Assembly (NCBI GenBank): GCA_026261815.1
Contig: JAMPIT010000493.1
Coordinates: forward strand, 10,185,501 to 10,249,500
Origin: Monarcha castaneiventris obscurior
Lineage: Eukaryota; Chordata; Aves; Passeriformes; Monarchidae
Length of the DNA stretch: 64,000 bases
Direction: 5' to 3'
Made by a program: the position numbers and the translations under genes. Positions 53,301-63,675 of the stretch are shown piece after piece (the first letter of the stretch is position 1; every line of letters begins with the position of its first letter). Below the pieces are notes generated by a model. That model did not search any database. It saw nothing but the letters and a program-made list of their open reading frames with translations, and was not told the origin of the DNA.

Positions 53301-56300
53301 GGAGGCATTGCCCTCTGCCAGCCAGAACCGGGCACGGGCCTCCGAGCCCTTCTCCTTGTACAGCACCTACAACACAGCCCGTGAGACACGGCCGGGCCAG
53401 GCTGGCACTGATGGGCACCAGCTCCCGGGGGTGGCACTGCCGGGGACCCCACAGCCTGCGGGGTGACTCCTCCCGGGAAAGTTGTGCTTCCCACGGGCAG
53501 GGGCTCACCTTGTAGCCCAGGATGAGCCCGTTGCAGTCGGCCTCGGGAATGTCACTCCATCGGACCATCAGGCTGCTGGAGGAGGTGGCCACTGCTGAAA
53601 TATTGCTGGGGCCGGAGGAGGGGACTGGAGAGGGGTGACAGAGAGGGTCAGTGGCCGGATTGGCCGGGGCGGGTGCCCAGCCCCCAGGTGGGAGGCGGTA
53701 CCTGACTCCCGGGTGCGTCCCAGCACCGAGGGGCTCCAGGGCCCCGAGCCGATGGCGTTGAAGGCCTGGACCTGCACCCGGTACTCCGTCCACTCCTCCA
53801 GGTCCTCGATGGTGAATTCCCGCTCCACTCGGTCACGGATCACGTGCAGCGCCGGCTGCCCCCGCCCGTCCGCCCGCACGTAGCGGATCCTGTACCCCAC
53901 CGAGTCGGGGTTCCCGTTGTACTCCTGCTCCAGGAGGGGCTGGCAGGGACAGGCGCTGTCACTCGTGGTGTGCCACAGCCCCCCCAGCTCCATCCCTCCT
54001 CAGCCCACGCAGACACAGGCCCCCTGTCCCCCCTCACCATCCAGCGCAGCCACAGGCTGGTCTCGCTGGCCGTCCTCAGGGTGACATTGGCAGGGGCCAT
54101 GTCCGGGGGGGCCTGGAGGGTCTGGATCCTCCGGGAGGGCAGGCTGGGGGGGCTGGTGCCCACGATGTTCACCTGCCGCATGCGGAAACTGAGAGAGGAG
54201 AGGGGGTCACGGTGTGGGGCAGGAGGGCTCCAGTCCCCAGAGGAGGACAACGAGGGGGGTCACGGTGGGGGACAGGAGGGCTCCGTGCCTCCAGGGATGA
54301 CACCGAGGCACCATCCTGGCACTCGCCTGTAGTAGGTGTAGGGCTTCAGGTTGGGCACCTCCATGGAGCGCGTGTCGGGCTCGTTGGCCAGCTGGTGCAC
54401 GAGCCCCCACTCCTCGGCCTCGCCATTCTGGCCCACCTGTGGGATTGGCAGTGGGGTGAGCTGCACCCCCAAACACCCCTTGCCCCCCATCCTGAGCCAC
54501 CCTGTACCTGTGCCTCCACCTGCCAGCGGGAGATGGAGGTTTTGCCATCGTAACCGGGGCGAAACTGGATGGTGACGGAGCGGGGGCCAATGTTGGAGAT
54601 GCCCAGGTTGGTGGGGGCACCGGGGAGCTCTGTGGGGACAGGGCAGGGCGGGTGGCACCGGCCACTTGCCCCCAGCACCACCCGCAGCCCCCCCAGCACC
54701 ATGCTCACCTGGGGGGACCCCTGAGGAGATGGTGGAGGACGAGAGCTGCCCCTGTCCCTTGGAGGTCATGGCGGCCACCTCGATGGTGTAGGTGGTGAGG
54801 GCGGTGAGGCCGGTGACGCGGTACTCCAGCGTGACGTTGGGCAGGTAGTGGGTGACCCGAGTGTTGGTGCGGTTGTACTCCTCCCACGAGATCCGGTACC
54901 CTGGAACCCACCCCCGTGTCACCTCCCCCAGTCACCCACCCCGGGGGCTGAGTGGGGACAGGGGTGGGACGGGATGGGTGGGAGATGCTGCGGGGTGGGA
55001 ATGGGACATGGGGGAGATGGTGCAGAGTGGGAATGGGACAGGGAAAGGGGAAGATGCTGTGGGGTGGGAATGGGGCATGGGGGAGATGGTGCAGAGGAGG
55101 AATGGGACAGGGAAAGGGGGAGATGCTGTAGGGTGGGAGGAGGACAGGAGAAGGGGTGGTTGCTGTGGGGGAGGAAAAGGATGCGCGAGTGGTGCTGTGG
55201 TGTGGGAACGGGACAAAGAGGAGATGGTGCAGAGTGGGAATGGGACAGGGAAACGGGGAGATGCTGTGGGGTGGGAATGGGACATGGGGGAGATGCTGCG
55301 GGGTGAGAATGGGACAGGGAAAGGGGGAGATGCTGCGGGGTGGGCAAAGGACCTCTGATGGAACCAGCACCTGCTGGTGGCCCCTCACCCGTCAGGATTC
55401 CGTTCTTCTCCAGCGGCTCCTGCCAGCTGACCTTCAGGGACGTATCCAGGATGTCACTGAAGCTGAGATGTCCCACGGGGCCGGGCACTGCCCAAAGACA
55501 CCCAGACTCAGCACCCGAGCGCAGGAGCCCTCGGCACCCACGGGACCCCCGCGAGGAGCGAGCGGGGAGGGGGCTCCCCTCGGACGGGGCTCCCCGAGCG
55601 AGACGGAGCCGGGGGTCGGGCAGGGTCCATCCCTCGGGGGTCGGGGCCTCCCCGTACCGTCCTCGTGGGTGCGCACCAGCTGGGGGGGGCTGCGCGGGCC
55701 GTCCCCGGGCGTGGTGAAGCACAGCACCGAGGTGAAGTACTCGGCGAACTTGCGCAGCCCCGCCACGAAGCCCACGTGGACGCTGTCCTGGAAGTTTGGC
55801 CGCACTGTGACCACCGTGGCCTCGTCCTCGTGCTCCGGCTCCCAGGCGATGAGCTGCGGGGAGAAAGGAGCCGGGATGGGGATTCCCAGTGGGGCAAACG
55901 CCGTCTCCGGCCTCCTCTTGTTAATTCGGCGTTGATTAACGATCAATTAGCAGTACAGGGAGTGCGCGGTGCCTGCGCCAGCGCTGTTTACGGAGCCGTG
56001 ATTAACTCCATCGATAACGGCGCGGGATCCCCCCCTCGCCCACATCCAGGAGGGGTGGCTGGGCATTTAATTGGTATTGTGCAAGATAGCCTCTAGCAAC
56101 TTAATTAAACACTAATTAGGCCCTAAAAGTACTAATCAAAAATACTAAGTGGCATTTAATAAGAATGTTAAATATCCTGCTCACGCTGGTTATCTCATCC
56201 AGCGGCAATTAAATTCCCGAACTTCTTCGGAGTGGATTAAGACACAAGTTTAATGTTTTAATTCAATTTCATTAATGTAAATTTCAATTAATTGCAATTT

Positions 56301-59300
56301 GGAATTAATTACAGAGCATGGGAGACTCCGAGCCCATGCAAGTGTTAAGTAACAGTAAATATTATTTTAACAGTCAGGAGAGATCCAGTTAAAATCTGGG
56401 ATTCTGGCGAGGAGGAGCCAAGACAATTTGTGAAGGTTGACCAAGTTTTTCCCAAAAGCTGTCCCGTTTTTGGGAATTGCCCTCACCTTGTAGCCCTGGT
56501 TGATGCCGTTGATGAACTGGGGACTGGGTGGGTTCCAGGTGAAGCGAATGGTGGTGGAGTTGGTGGCCTCGGCCTGCACATTCCCTGGAGGCACCGTGGG
56601 CACTGCCAGGATGAAGGGACAGCTCACAGAGACAGCTCCACGAGGTCCCTCTCATCAGCTGGGTGCCAGCCCCTCAGGTCATGCCTGCCCAGCACATCCC
56701 AGTCCCCTTGGGACCTCCTCACCCATCCTCCTGCCTCCCATCCCATCACCCCAATAGCACCCCCTGTTGCCATTGGGGTGCCCACCAAGCCTCTGCCCAC
56801 CCCTGATGGTCCCTGCCCACCCCTGCCTACCTCCCTGCAGCGTCCACTCTGTCACCTTCATGCTGTAGACCCCCAGGCCGGCGCTGTTGTAGGCAGCCAC
56901 CTCGATCTCGTAGTTGGTCCAGATGATGAGGTCCTCCAGCAGCAGGTTGTTGACCTCGGCGTTGGTGATGTTTTTGAACTGGTACCCCACGGGCAGCCCG
57001 GCCAGGCAGTACCTGGGCACCGGGAGCCGTCAGAGGTCAGCGTCCCCACCTACACCAGGTTTGGGGCCCTTGGGCACCACCGCTGGCACCTACCGGATGA
57101 TGTAGCCCTTGAGGACCCCGTTCTGGTGGCTCTCGGGGGGCGGCTGCCACTGGATCATGATGGACTGGTTGGTGCGGCCGCTGGCGATGACGTTCTGGGG
57201 GGGTGCAGAGGGCGGCTCCTCGGGCAGGGACACCCTGTGGGGACAGGGTGGGGTGAGCACCCAGGGCCACCAGGCCCCCCCGGGACCCCCGGCCGGGCCT
57301 CACCTCTCCGTGTCCTTGCTGAACTGCCCCCTGCCCACGTCGTTCACGGCGCACAGGCGGAACTGGTAGGAGCGAGCGGGCACCAAGCCCCGCACTGTCA
57401 CCGACGTCACCTCGGGGTCCACGCTGGCCAGCAGCACGGTCCAGGGTGCGTCTGGGGGAGGAGGGGACAGCAGGGTGGGGACCTGACCTGCAGGACACTG
57501 GGGGACCCAGCTGATGAGTCCCAGGGTGCCCAAACTCCCCGCAGCATCCCCTGTGCCAGGGTGAGGCTGGGGACTTCTCCCAGTGCCAGCGGTGCCAGGG
57601 GGGTGGGAGCAGCCCCTTACTGTTCTCGGAGACCTCCACGACGTAGCGGAGCAGGGGGCTGTTGCCGTCGAAGGGCTTGGCCCAGGTGAGGTTGATGGCC
57701 CGTTTCTCCTGCGGGCTCAGGGCGGCCACGGGGCTCTCGGGGGCGTGGGGGAGCTGCCTGGACAGGGGGGTTAGGGATGGAGGGAGGGAGGGAGGCGGCA
57801 CAGCCCCAGGCTGGATGTACTGGCGGGGTGAGGGGGGGTCTCACCGGACACGGAGGTGGGCGCTGCGCGAGTCGTTGCCCCCGGCCGAGATCACCTTGCA
57901 GGTGTAGGTGCCGATGTCACCCGACCAGGTCTGGGAGATGTGCAGGGTGCCCGCCTCGTCCAGGCGCACCCGGGGGCCGCTCTCGGGGCCCAGCGGGGCC
58001 CCGTCCTTCTCCCAGACGTACCTGTGCCGGGGGGAACCCAGGTGTGCTGGTGCCCCGCAGTCCCCCCAACAAGGACCGGGGGCTCCCGATCGCAGGGCAC
58101 CAGGTGGCACTGCAGGACCACCAGAGCGGGGCTGCTGTGGAGGACCCCCATCTCCCTCCCCAGGCGCGGGACAGCGGTGACAGCAGCCAGCTCAGCAACC
58201 TGGGGGTGCCCGGACCCCCCCAACCCTCCCAGCACTGTCCCACTCACCTGACGTCCACGCTGGGGTCGTGGGTGACCCCGCAGCTCATGACAGCCTTGGT
58301 GCCCTTGATGACGCTCTGGTCCTGCGGCGGGTCCGTGATACGTGTCCTTGCTGTGGGGGGACACAATGAGCCACCAGCAGGGACAGCACCCCCCGTTTGC
58401 ACCCACGAAACCCAGCGCCCATCCCTGGAGACCTCCATCCCGTGCCACCCCACAGTGGTGCCCGGAGCCAGGCACGCTCCCTCCCTCCCGGCTGCGGGTG
58501 ACACAGGCCCACCGTGAGTCCCTTACCCCAGACCACCAGGTCTGCAGAGGCCTCGTCCACGCCGCGGGAGTTGGTGGCCAGGCAGGTGTAGGTGCCAGCG
58601 TCGGGCAGCTGCGCGGGGCTCACCAGGAGACTGCCCGACTCCAGCAGGGTGAAGCGCGGCAGCTGCACAGAGCCGCTGGCCAGGACCCGCTCCCCTGCAG
58701 ACACGGTGGAGCCCCGTCAGCACCACGGCCACCCGTGGGGTGGTCACTGAGCTCCACGCCGAGGCTCGGAGGAGAGGCTTGTCCCCAGCCCTTTACCTTT
58801 CTGCCAGGTGATGGCCGGGCGCGGAGCCCCCGAGGTCTCGCAGTTGAGGATGACGGACATGCCGTCGATCACCGTGCTGTCCTGGGGACCCCGCGTGATG
58901 TTGGGGGCGATGCCTGTGGGGCACAGAGATGCACAGCCCCCCCTGAATTCCCTCCCTGCGCCCAGCCTGGACCTGACCCACAAGAGTTTCTTGGGGTGCC
59001 CGAGCCTCCTGTGGGACTCATCCAAGGGCACATCCTGCCCACCACCCAGACAGGGCACCCCCAAGGGCACAGCGGGGCTGGCACCTACTGGTCACGGCCA
59101 GGTACGTGGTGGTCTGCACCTCGCCGGCCGCGTTGCGGGCGAAGCACTGGAACATTCCGGTGTCATCGGGGACCAGCCCGCTGATCTGCAGGCTGCCGTC
59201 CTGCAGCAGCTGGAAGCGGGACAGCTTCTCCAGGTGGAGCAGGGCAGCGTCCTTGTACCAGGCCATCTCGGGAGGGGGGACACCTGCATGGGGGCAGCCC

Positions 59301-62300
59301 CGTCGGGCACAGGGACAGCCACATCAGGCACGGGGACAGCCCCGTCGGGCACAGGGACAGCCACATCAGGCACGGGGACAGCCACGCCCACACACCCCAG
59401 GCACGGGGACAGCCCCGTCGGGCACAGGGACAGCCACGTCAGGCATACACCACACCACACACCACCCCACGGGGACAGCCACGTCAGGCATGGGGACAGC
59501 CACATCGGGCACGGGGACAGCCACGCCGCACACACCACACAGGCACGGGGACACGGCAGTGCACGGAGGGTGCCAGGGAGCAGCTCACCTTTGGCTTGGC
59601 AGGGGATGGCCACCACCTTCTCCATCTCAGCCGTGATGTGTCTCTCCGGCTCCCTGACGAACTGCGGGGGCTCTGCCAAGGGAACCCGGCCATGGTCCTT
59701 GGACTGACCAAGGAACACCCCCAGTGCCCTGACCATCACTTCCCATCCCGGCCCCAGGGCTGAGCCCACCCCAGCTCGTGGCACGTGTGGTCTGGGCTGT
59801 CCGTGGGCAGGAGCTCGCCCAGCATGGACAGGGAGGTGCCCATGGCAGGAGCTCACCCAGCAGGACAGGTAGTGCCCATGGGCAGGAGCTCACCCACACG
59901 GACAGGTAGGTGCCGGGGCAGGAGCTCACCCAGCACGGACAGGGAGGTGCCCGTGGGCAGGAGCTCACCCAGCACGGACAGGGAGGTGCCCGTGGGCAGG
60001 AGCTCACCCAGCACAGACAGGTAGGCGCCGGCAGTGACGGCGGGGACGCTGCTGCTACGCAGCACAGCCTCGCACTCGTAGAAGCCGCTGTCACTCAGTG
60101 TGGGGTGCAGGATGGTCAGCCGGCGGCTGTAGTCGCTGATCCCACTGGACACGGGCGCCCCGTCCTTCTTCCAGATGATGTGCAGCTTGATCAGCGGCCT
60201 GGAGGGGCCAGGGGTGTCTCAAGAGCCAGCTCCGGCTTCCCTGGAGGATCCCTCCTCCCTCCATCCCACAGGATCCAGGAGTGCGGTGGGAAGGGATCTG
60301 AGGGCACCCACCCCTGAGGCTGGGCGACGCCAACAGGGGGATCCCCCATCCCCATCCCAGTCCCCACCCCACAGCTCACCTGGCGTTGGCTACGCACTCC
60401 ATGGTCACCTCCGAGGTGCCGGCCACCACGCTGGTGTTCCTGGGTGGGACAATGATGGTGGGTGCGATGGGATCAGCTGGGCCGCCCACGTCTGGGGAGA
60501 AGGAGGCCAGAGGGACAGCCATGAGCACCCCCTGCCCACCCTGGGGTGTCCCCAGAGAGGGCCCCCACATCCCTGTCTGCTCGGCTTGGAGGAGACAAAG
60601 GCGACAGGGAGCCGGTGCCATCCTGGTGGCATCTGGGTGCCTTCCTAGGTGTCCCTGAGCCGTGTCCTCCCGCGGGAGCCCTGGCACCCCTGGGCACGGC
60701 CACCAGGCTGGTGGCAGCGGGGAGGAGGGAGCAGGGAGTCCATAAAGCAAAATGATGGCAACAGTAAAAAACCCTCGTGTAAGCGCTGTAAAAACGCGAT
60801 CGGCTCGAAAGCTGCTGATAGAGCTGAATCCATAAACAGGGGCTCCGGGATGTTTATGGCGCTCCAGGACGCCGAGGGACGGCAAAACAGATTAATGGGG
60901 ATGGGAGACAGGCAGAGCCCGCCACAGACAGGGATGACCTGTCCTAACCCTGCGGAGCAGCGGGAGGGGAGATGGGGGAGAGTGTGACAGGACTGATGCC
61001 ACTTCAGGGCATGTCCCGTGGGATGGGCTGTCACCACCCAGACGTGCTGGGGGACCCTGGGAAGTCCTGGATGGCCCAGAGGAACTGGAGGGAAGAGGCT
61101 GCACGAGTGGCCCCCAGGCAGGGGCAGCTCCAGAGCACCGGGAGCTGCCAGGGGGATGTGGGTAGGGGTGGGAGAGGGTGTCCCTGGGGTGACACTGCAG
61201 CCCCCATTCCGCAGCCCATGCCCAGGGCACGGCCGGGTGCAGCTGGAGCAGGAGCTCTGCCTGTGACACTCCAGCGCCTGCAGCACAGCCCCGAGCACTT
61301 AAATAAATTCTGAGGCGGCTGAACTGTTAAGTCAGCAGAAGCCGGAGCCTCCGAAGAGATTTACTGCAAATTAAATTTGGGGGGCGAAGCTGGGGAGGGG
61401 GGGAGGGGGCCAGTGCCCCCCACACTCACTGGCCACGGTCAGGGTGATGGGCTGGCTCGTCTTGTTGTCGCCGTTCTTGTCATTGACCGCCTGCACGTAG
61501 TAACGCCCTGCGTCCGGGGCCACCGTGGACAGGATGACCAGGGTGTTCTCCAGCGTGATGGCTCTGGGGCAGGGCAGGGTGGTGGGAGTGAACCAAAAGG
61601 GGACATCGATCCAGGACCCTCATTCCCCACCCAGCACCCCCAGCTGCCCCAGGATGGGGGGACCAAGCCCCGCACCCCTCTCTCCAAGCAGAGCCCGTGG
61701 GACCGCTCAGATTCCTAGGATTTCTCTTTTTTTTTTTTTTTTTTTCCATTTTTTATTTAATGGAACAATCTAATCTGCTGGAAACATAAAATGCTGTGGG
61801 GAATATATTTTTTTTACCATTAAATATGAGATAAAGGAGTTTTATCTCCTCAATCCCGCTCTGCAAATCGAAAGGAGACCAGTTCAATTCCTGCATAATG
61901 GGGGTTACAAATTCAATTCCTGCAGGCTGTGGCTGCCACGGCTCCGGCAGCACCGGGATCCTCCACGGCTCCGTGGGGACACCTGGCACACACGTGCGTG
62001 CCGCGCTCGGCTCTATCCCACCCTCTCCCCCGCCTTCCTCCCTCCTGTTTTCACTTTTTGTTAAGAAATCCCTTCCTCTGGTGACAAACAGAGCCCTTAG
62101 TCACTGAGCACGTCCCTGGGCTGTAGCACGACGCGCTCCAGACGTTGGTTAAACACCCTCAGCGCAGGGACCACGGGAAATGCAGCCCCGGGGATGCTGA
62201 GGGGGGTCCGGGGGGGTCCCAGGGGCATCCTGGGGGTGCTCACATGCGGCTGCTGGGGGAGATCTTGCGTCCATCCCGGAACCAGGTGACCTGCGGCTGC

Positions 62301-63675
62301 GGGAAGCTGGCGATGCGGGGAGCGCGGATGACAGCAGCCTCCCCGTGGGACACGCTCTGCTGCGTCTCGCTGTCCTCGAAGCTCCCCATGTCTGCAGAAC
62401 AAGGGAGAGAACCGTCACAGGGGCTGGGGAGAGGCTGGGAGTGCACCCAGCCCCGGGTCTGGGTGGGGTTTGTGGGATGGGCTCCCCGGGGGATGATGCA
62501 GAGGGGCTGCTCCTGGTCCCCTCCTCACTGGGGTGGCTCGGCTGGCTCAGGGTGTGGGATGTGGGGTGGCTCAGATCCCACTGGGTGGTCCTGGTGGTCC
62601 ATCCCTCCAGCTCCTGGAGCCCCATCACCCCTGTGCTGGGGCAGGGACCCCATCAGAGTGTCCCCCACCACGGACATGCTGCAGCCACAGCAGGAAGGGC
62701 GCAGTCTCGGGGCTCCCCGGCCTCTCTCCATGTCCCATCCCATGTCCCCGTGCTGGACCCTGGCTCCAGGGCCAAGGTGGAGCACGGCTGCCTCCATCCC
62801 AGCCTGCATTCCCAGGCTGGAAGCACACAGCCGTTCTGGGAGACTGAGGGAAGCAGGGGGCATGGAGGAGGGGGCTGGGACAGGGGATTTTTATTGAGTT
62901 CCTTAATTGCTGTAATTAAAAACATGTAAAGAATCCTTTTTTAACGACTTTGCCATTATCATTAGTTGTTAGCACAGCTGTCTTATTAATTTCTCATTAT
63001 CCTCCTGATTTGTCACTGCTCCTCAGGAGGTGTTTAAGGGCGTGGGATTGGGGGTATCCCGGAGGCAAGGGGTGACAGAGAGCGGCAGGTCCCTTGGGGG
63101 GACAGGGCCGCCATCCCAGGCCTCAGAACTCTCATCTTCTCCTTAAATCTCTGGGCATCCCCGTCAGAGCCACCCCAGGGAGGCTCGTGGCATCGCTGTA
63201 GGGATGCTCTGATTTCCCTGCCTGTGTCACCACAGGGATATTCCGGTGTCCCTGCCAGCATCACCCCAGGGATGCTCCGAGGTCCCCGCCAGTGTCAACC
63301 CAGGGACGCTCCAGGCTCCAGAGCTGTCCCGCGGTGCAGGGAGCTGGGTGTCCCCCTGCGGTGCCCCCGGAGCAGGGAGCTGGGTGTCCCCCTGCGGTGC
63401 CCCCGGAGCAGGGAGCTGGGTGTCCCCCTGCGGTGCCCCCGGAGCAGGGAGCTGGGTGTCCCCCTGCGATCCCCCCGGAGCAGGGAGCTGGGTGTCCCCC
63501 TGCGGTGCCCCCGGAGCAGGGAGCTGGGTGTCCCCCTGCGATCCCCCCGGAGCAGGACGGTCACTTACAGGCCACCTGCACCTCTGTCTGGCGCTGCAGC
63601 AGGGCTCCCATGCGGTTGCGGACGATGCAGCGGTAGAAGCCGGCGTGGGTGCGGTCCAGCGAGGTGATCATGTAC
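45193..63675 (-). CDS. SDK2: Sidekick cell adhesion molecule 2, 43 of its exons (5' end outside window)
   Basis: Forty-three minus-strand exons, all phase-compatible, join to 6271 nt or 2089 residues plus stop; the human protein is about 2172 aa, so only the signal peptide and the start of Ig1 are missing. Domain order: end of Ig1, Ig2-Ig6, thirteen fibronectin III domains, one membrane span, about 200-residue cytoplasmic tail ending GFSSFV. SDK2 is a homophilic immunoglobulin-superfamily adhesion protein that directs lamina-specific synapses, best known in chick and mouse retina; the C-terminal PDZ ligand binds MAGI scaffolds. SDK2 rather than SDK1 is supported by [17 protein letters not shown], by many SDK2-like exon sequences and by synteny. 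Introns are mostly 50-300 bp, with larger AT-rich ones at 55854-56486, 60492-61429, 61564-62243 and 62392-63568. Exon coordinates are given in the four block entries. Confidence 0.97.
45700..45895 (+). mobile_element. CR1 LINE 3' fragment in the last SDK2 intron
   Basis: GATGTGGCACTCGGTGCTCT, GGGCTCGATGATCTCAGAGG and TCTTTTCCAGCCTCAGTGCT, ending TTCTGTGATTTCC, follow the CR1 3' tail, here of the variety ending in GATGATCTCRGAGGTCTTTTCC, unlike the copies near 22.5 and 23.1 kb. Inserted antisense to SDK2. Confidence 0.92.
47918..48058 (-). CDS. SDK2: SDK2 transmembrane exon
   Basis: One 141-nt exon encodes the juxtamembrane NPFYEEWW, an approximately 23-residue hydrophobic span ([20 protein letters not shown] and following II), and the basic stop-transfer [10 protein letters not shown]. 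It separates the extracellular FN13 domain from the cytoplasmic tail. Matches the highly conserved sidekick span. Confidence 0.96.
48335..57757 (-). CDS. SDK2: SDK2 exon block: thirteen fibronectin III domains
   Basis: Exons 5' to 3': 57621-57757, 57304-57451 (FN1); 57094-57234, 56831-57012 (FN2); 56487-56602, 55658-55853 (FN3); 55389-55487, 54709-54900 (FN4); 54508-54629, 54327-54436, 54038-54188 (FN5 into FN6); 53702-53939 (FN6); 53509-53624, 53177-53366 (FN7); 52916-53014, 52444-52638 (FN8); 52162-52363, 51879-51982 (FN9); 51686-51756, 51449-51584, 51218-51274, 50894-50995 (FN10); 50653-50768, 49717-49903 (FN11); 49229-49366, 49001-49162 (FN12); 48764-48889, 48335-48499 (FN13). Domain marks include [20 protein letters not shown], WEPPPxxNGxxxGY repeats and [20 protein letters not shown]. 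The intron after exon 54327-54436 has a GC donor (ACAG/GCGAGT). Assignment of domain edges is approximate. Confidence 0.94.
50244..50430. repeat. Decamer minisatellite with 63-bp higher-order period, SDK2 intron
   Basis: Tandem units of the type CATCCCGGCTG / CATCCCGACA. A 63-bp block beginning GCATCCTAGTGCATCCCAAC starts at 50244 and again at 50307, showing higher-order duplication. Lies between exons 49717-49903 and 50653-50768. Confidence 0.95.
54960..55345. repeat. Purine-rich minisatellite of about 36/67 bp, SDK2 intron
   Basis: Alternating units containing GAGATGCTGTGGGGTGGGAA, TGGGACATGGGGGAGATGGT and GCAGAGTGGGAATGGGACAG. It fills most of the intron between exons 54709-54900 and 55389-55487. 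On the coding strand it is C/T-rich; open frames inside are repeat artefacts. Confidence 0.94.
55910..56400. other. AT-rich island in an SDK2 intron, possible conserved non-coding element
   Basis: A sharp compositional break from surrounding GC-rich sequence, with many TAAT/ATTA cores (for example CAACTTAATTAAACACTAAT and TTCAATTAATTGCAATTTGG). No open frame, splice-ready exon or transposon tail is seen. Enhancer function is an inference only. Confidence 0.4.
57845..63675 (-). CDS. SDK2: SDK2 exon block: end of Ig1 through Ig6
   Basis: Exons from 5' to 3': 63569-63675 (end of Ig1, [20 protein letters not shown]); 62244-62391 and 61430-61563 (Ig2, [10 protein letters not shown] then [15 protein letters not shown]); 60380-60491 and 60008-60198 (Ig3, IIWKKDG then [18 protein letters not shown]); 59589-59672 and 59089-59283 (Ig4, [30 protein letters not shown]); 58797-58913 and 58527-58694 (Ig5, LNCETSGAP then [18 protein letters not shown]); 58248-58350 and 57845-58021 (Ig6, [34 protein letters not shown]). 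Each Ig domain is split over two exons with the typical DxGxYxC motif in the second. All donors are GT. The junction exon 63569/62391 recreates VAYMGSFE. Confidence 0.95.
59295..59560. repeat. About 20-bp minisatellite, SDK2 intron before the Ig4 second exon
   Basis: Roughly a dozen units alternating GGCACAGGGACAGCCACATC and GGCACGGGGACAGCCCCGTC with a short interruption at 59385-59400 and another near 59447-59465. It lies between exons 59089-59283 and 59589-59672. Confidence 0.93.
59811..60014 (-). repeat. 36-39-bp tandem repeat that copies the SDK2 exon 60008-60198 donor
   Basis: Six copies of a block containing GAGCTCACC (the reverse complement of a GTGAGCTC donor) start at 60000, 59961, 59922, 59886, 59849 and 59811. 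The first is the true exon donor. On the coding strand each unit carries a copy of the last exon bases (TGTCCGTGCTGG-like) followed by GTGAGCTCCTGCC. The last copy has GCGAGC instead. Confidence 0.95.
60735..60910. other. Unusual low-GC block in an SDK2 intron
   Basis: Single-copy sequence containing AAAATGATGGCAACAGTAAA, TAAACAGGGGCTCCGGGATG, GTTTATGG and CAGATTAATGGGG. It stands out from the GC-rich intron around it and shows no coding potential. A candidate non-coding element. A similar small block is at 61295-61380. Confidence 0.35.
61715..62110. other. AT-rich block with poly(T) run in an SDK2 intron
   Basis: A T-run (61729-61745) is followed by AT-rich single-copy sequence including TATTTAATGGAACAATCTAA, GGAATATATTTTTTTTACCA and CAGTTCAATTCCTGCATAAT. 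It has no coding or transposon signal and is a candidate conserved non-coding element. Confidence 0.35.
62885..63015. other. AT-rich block in an SDK2 intron
   Basis: Contains TTAATTGCTGTAATTAAAAA, CATTATCATTAGTTGTTAGC and CTTATTAATTTCTCATTATC: clustered TAAT/ATTA cores like those at 55.9-56.4 kb, in a 1.2-kb intron that is otherwise GC-rich. Confidence 0.35.
63338..63556. repeat. 36-bp minisatellite next to an SDK2 exon donor
   Basis: Six units of CGGTGCCCCCGGAGCAGGGA plus GCTGGGTGTCCCCCTG; two units carry CGATCCCCC in place of CGGTGCCCC. The array ends about 12 bp from the donor of exon 63569-63675. It is intronic by splice-site reading. Confidence 0.95.

Noticed and set aside
59092..59856. 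Minus-strand frame with VAVPVPD-type repeats through an SDK2 intron
   Set aside because: It reads through the 20-bp minisatellite; the flanking splice sites at 59283 and 59589 remove it and restore the Ig4 sequence.
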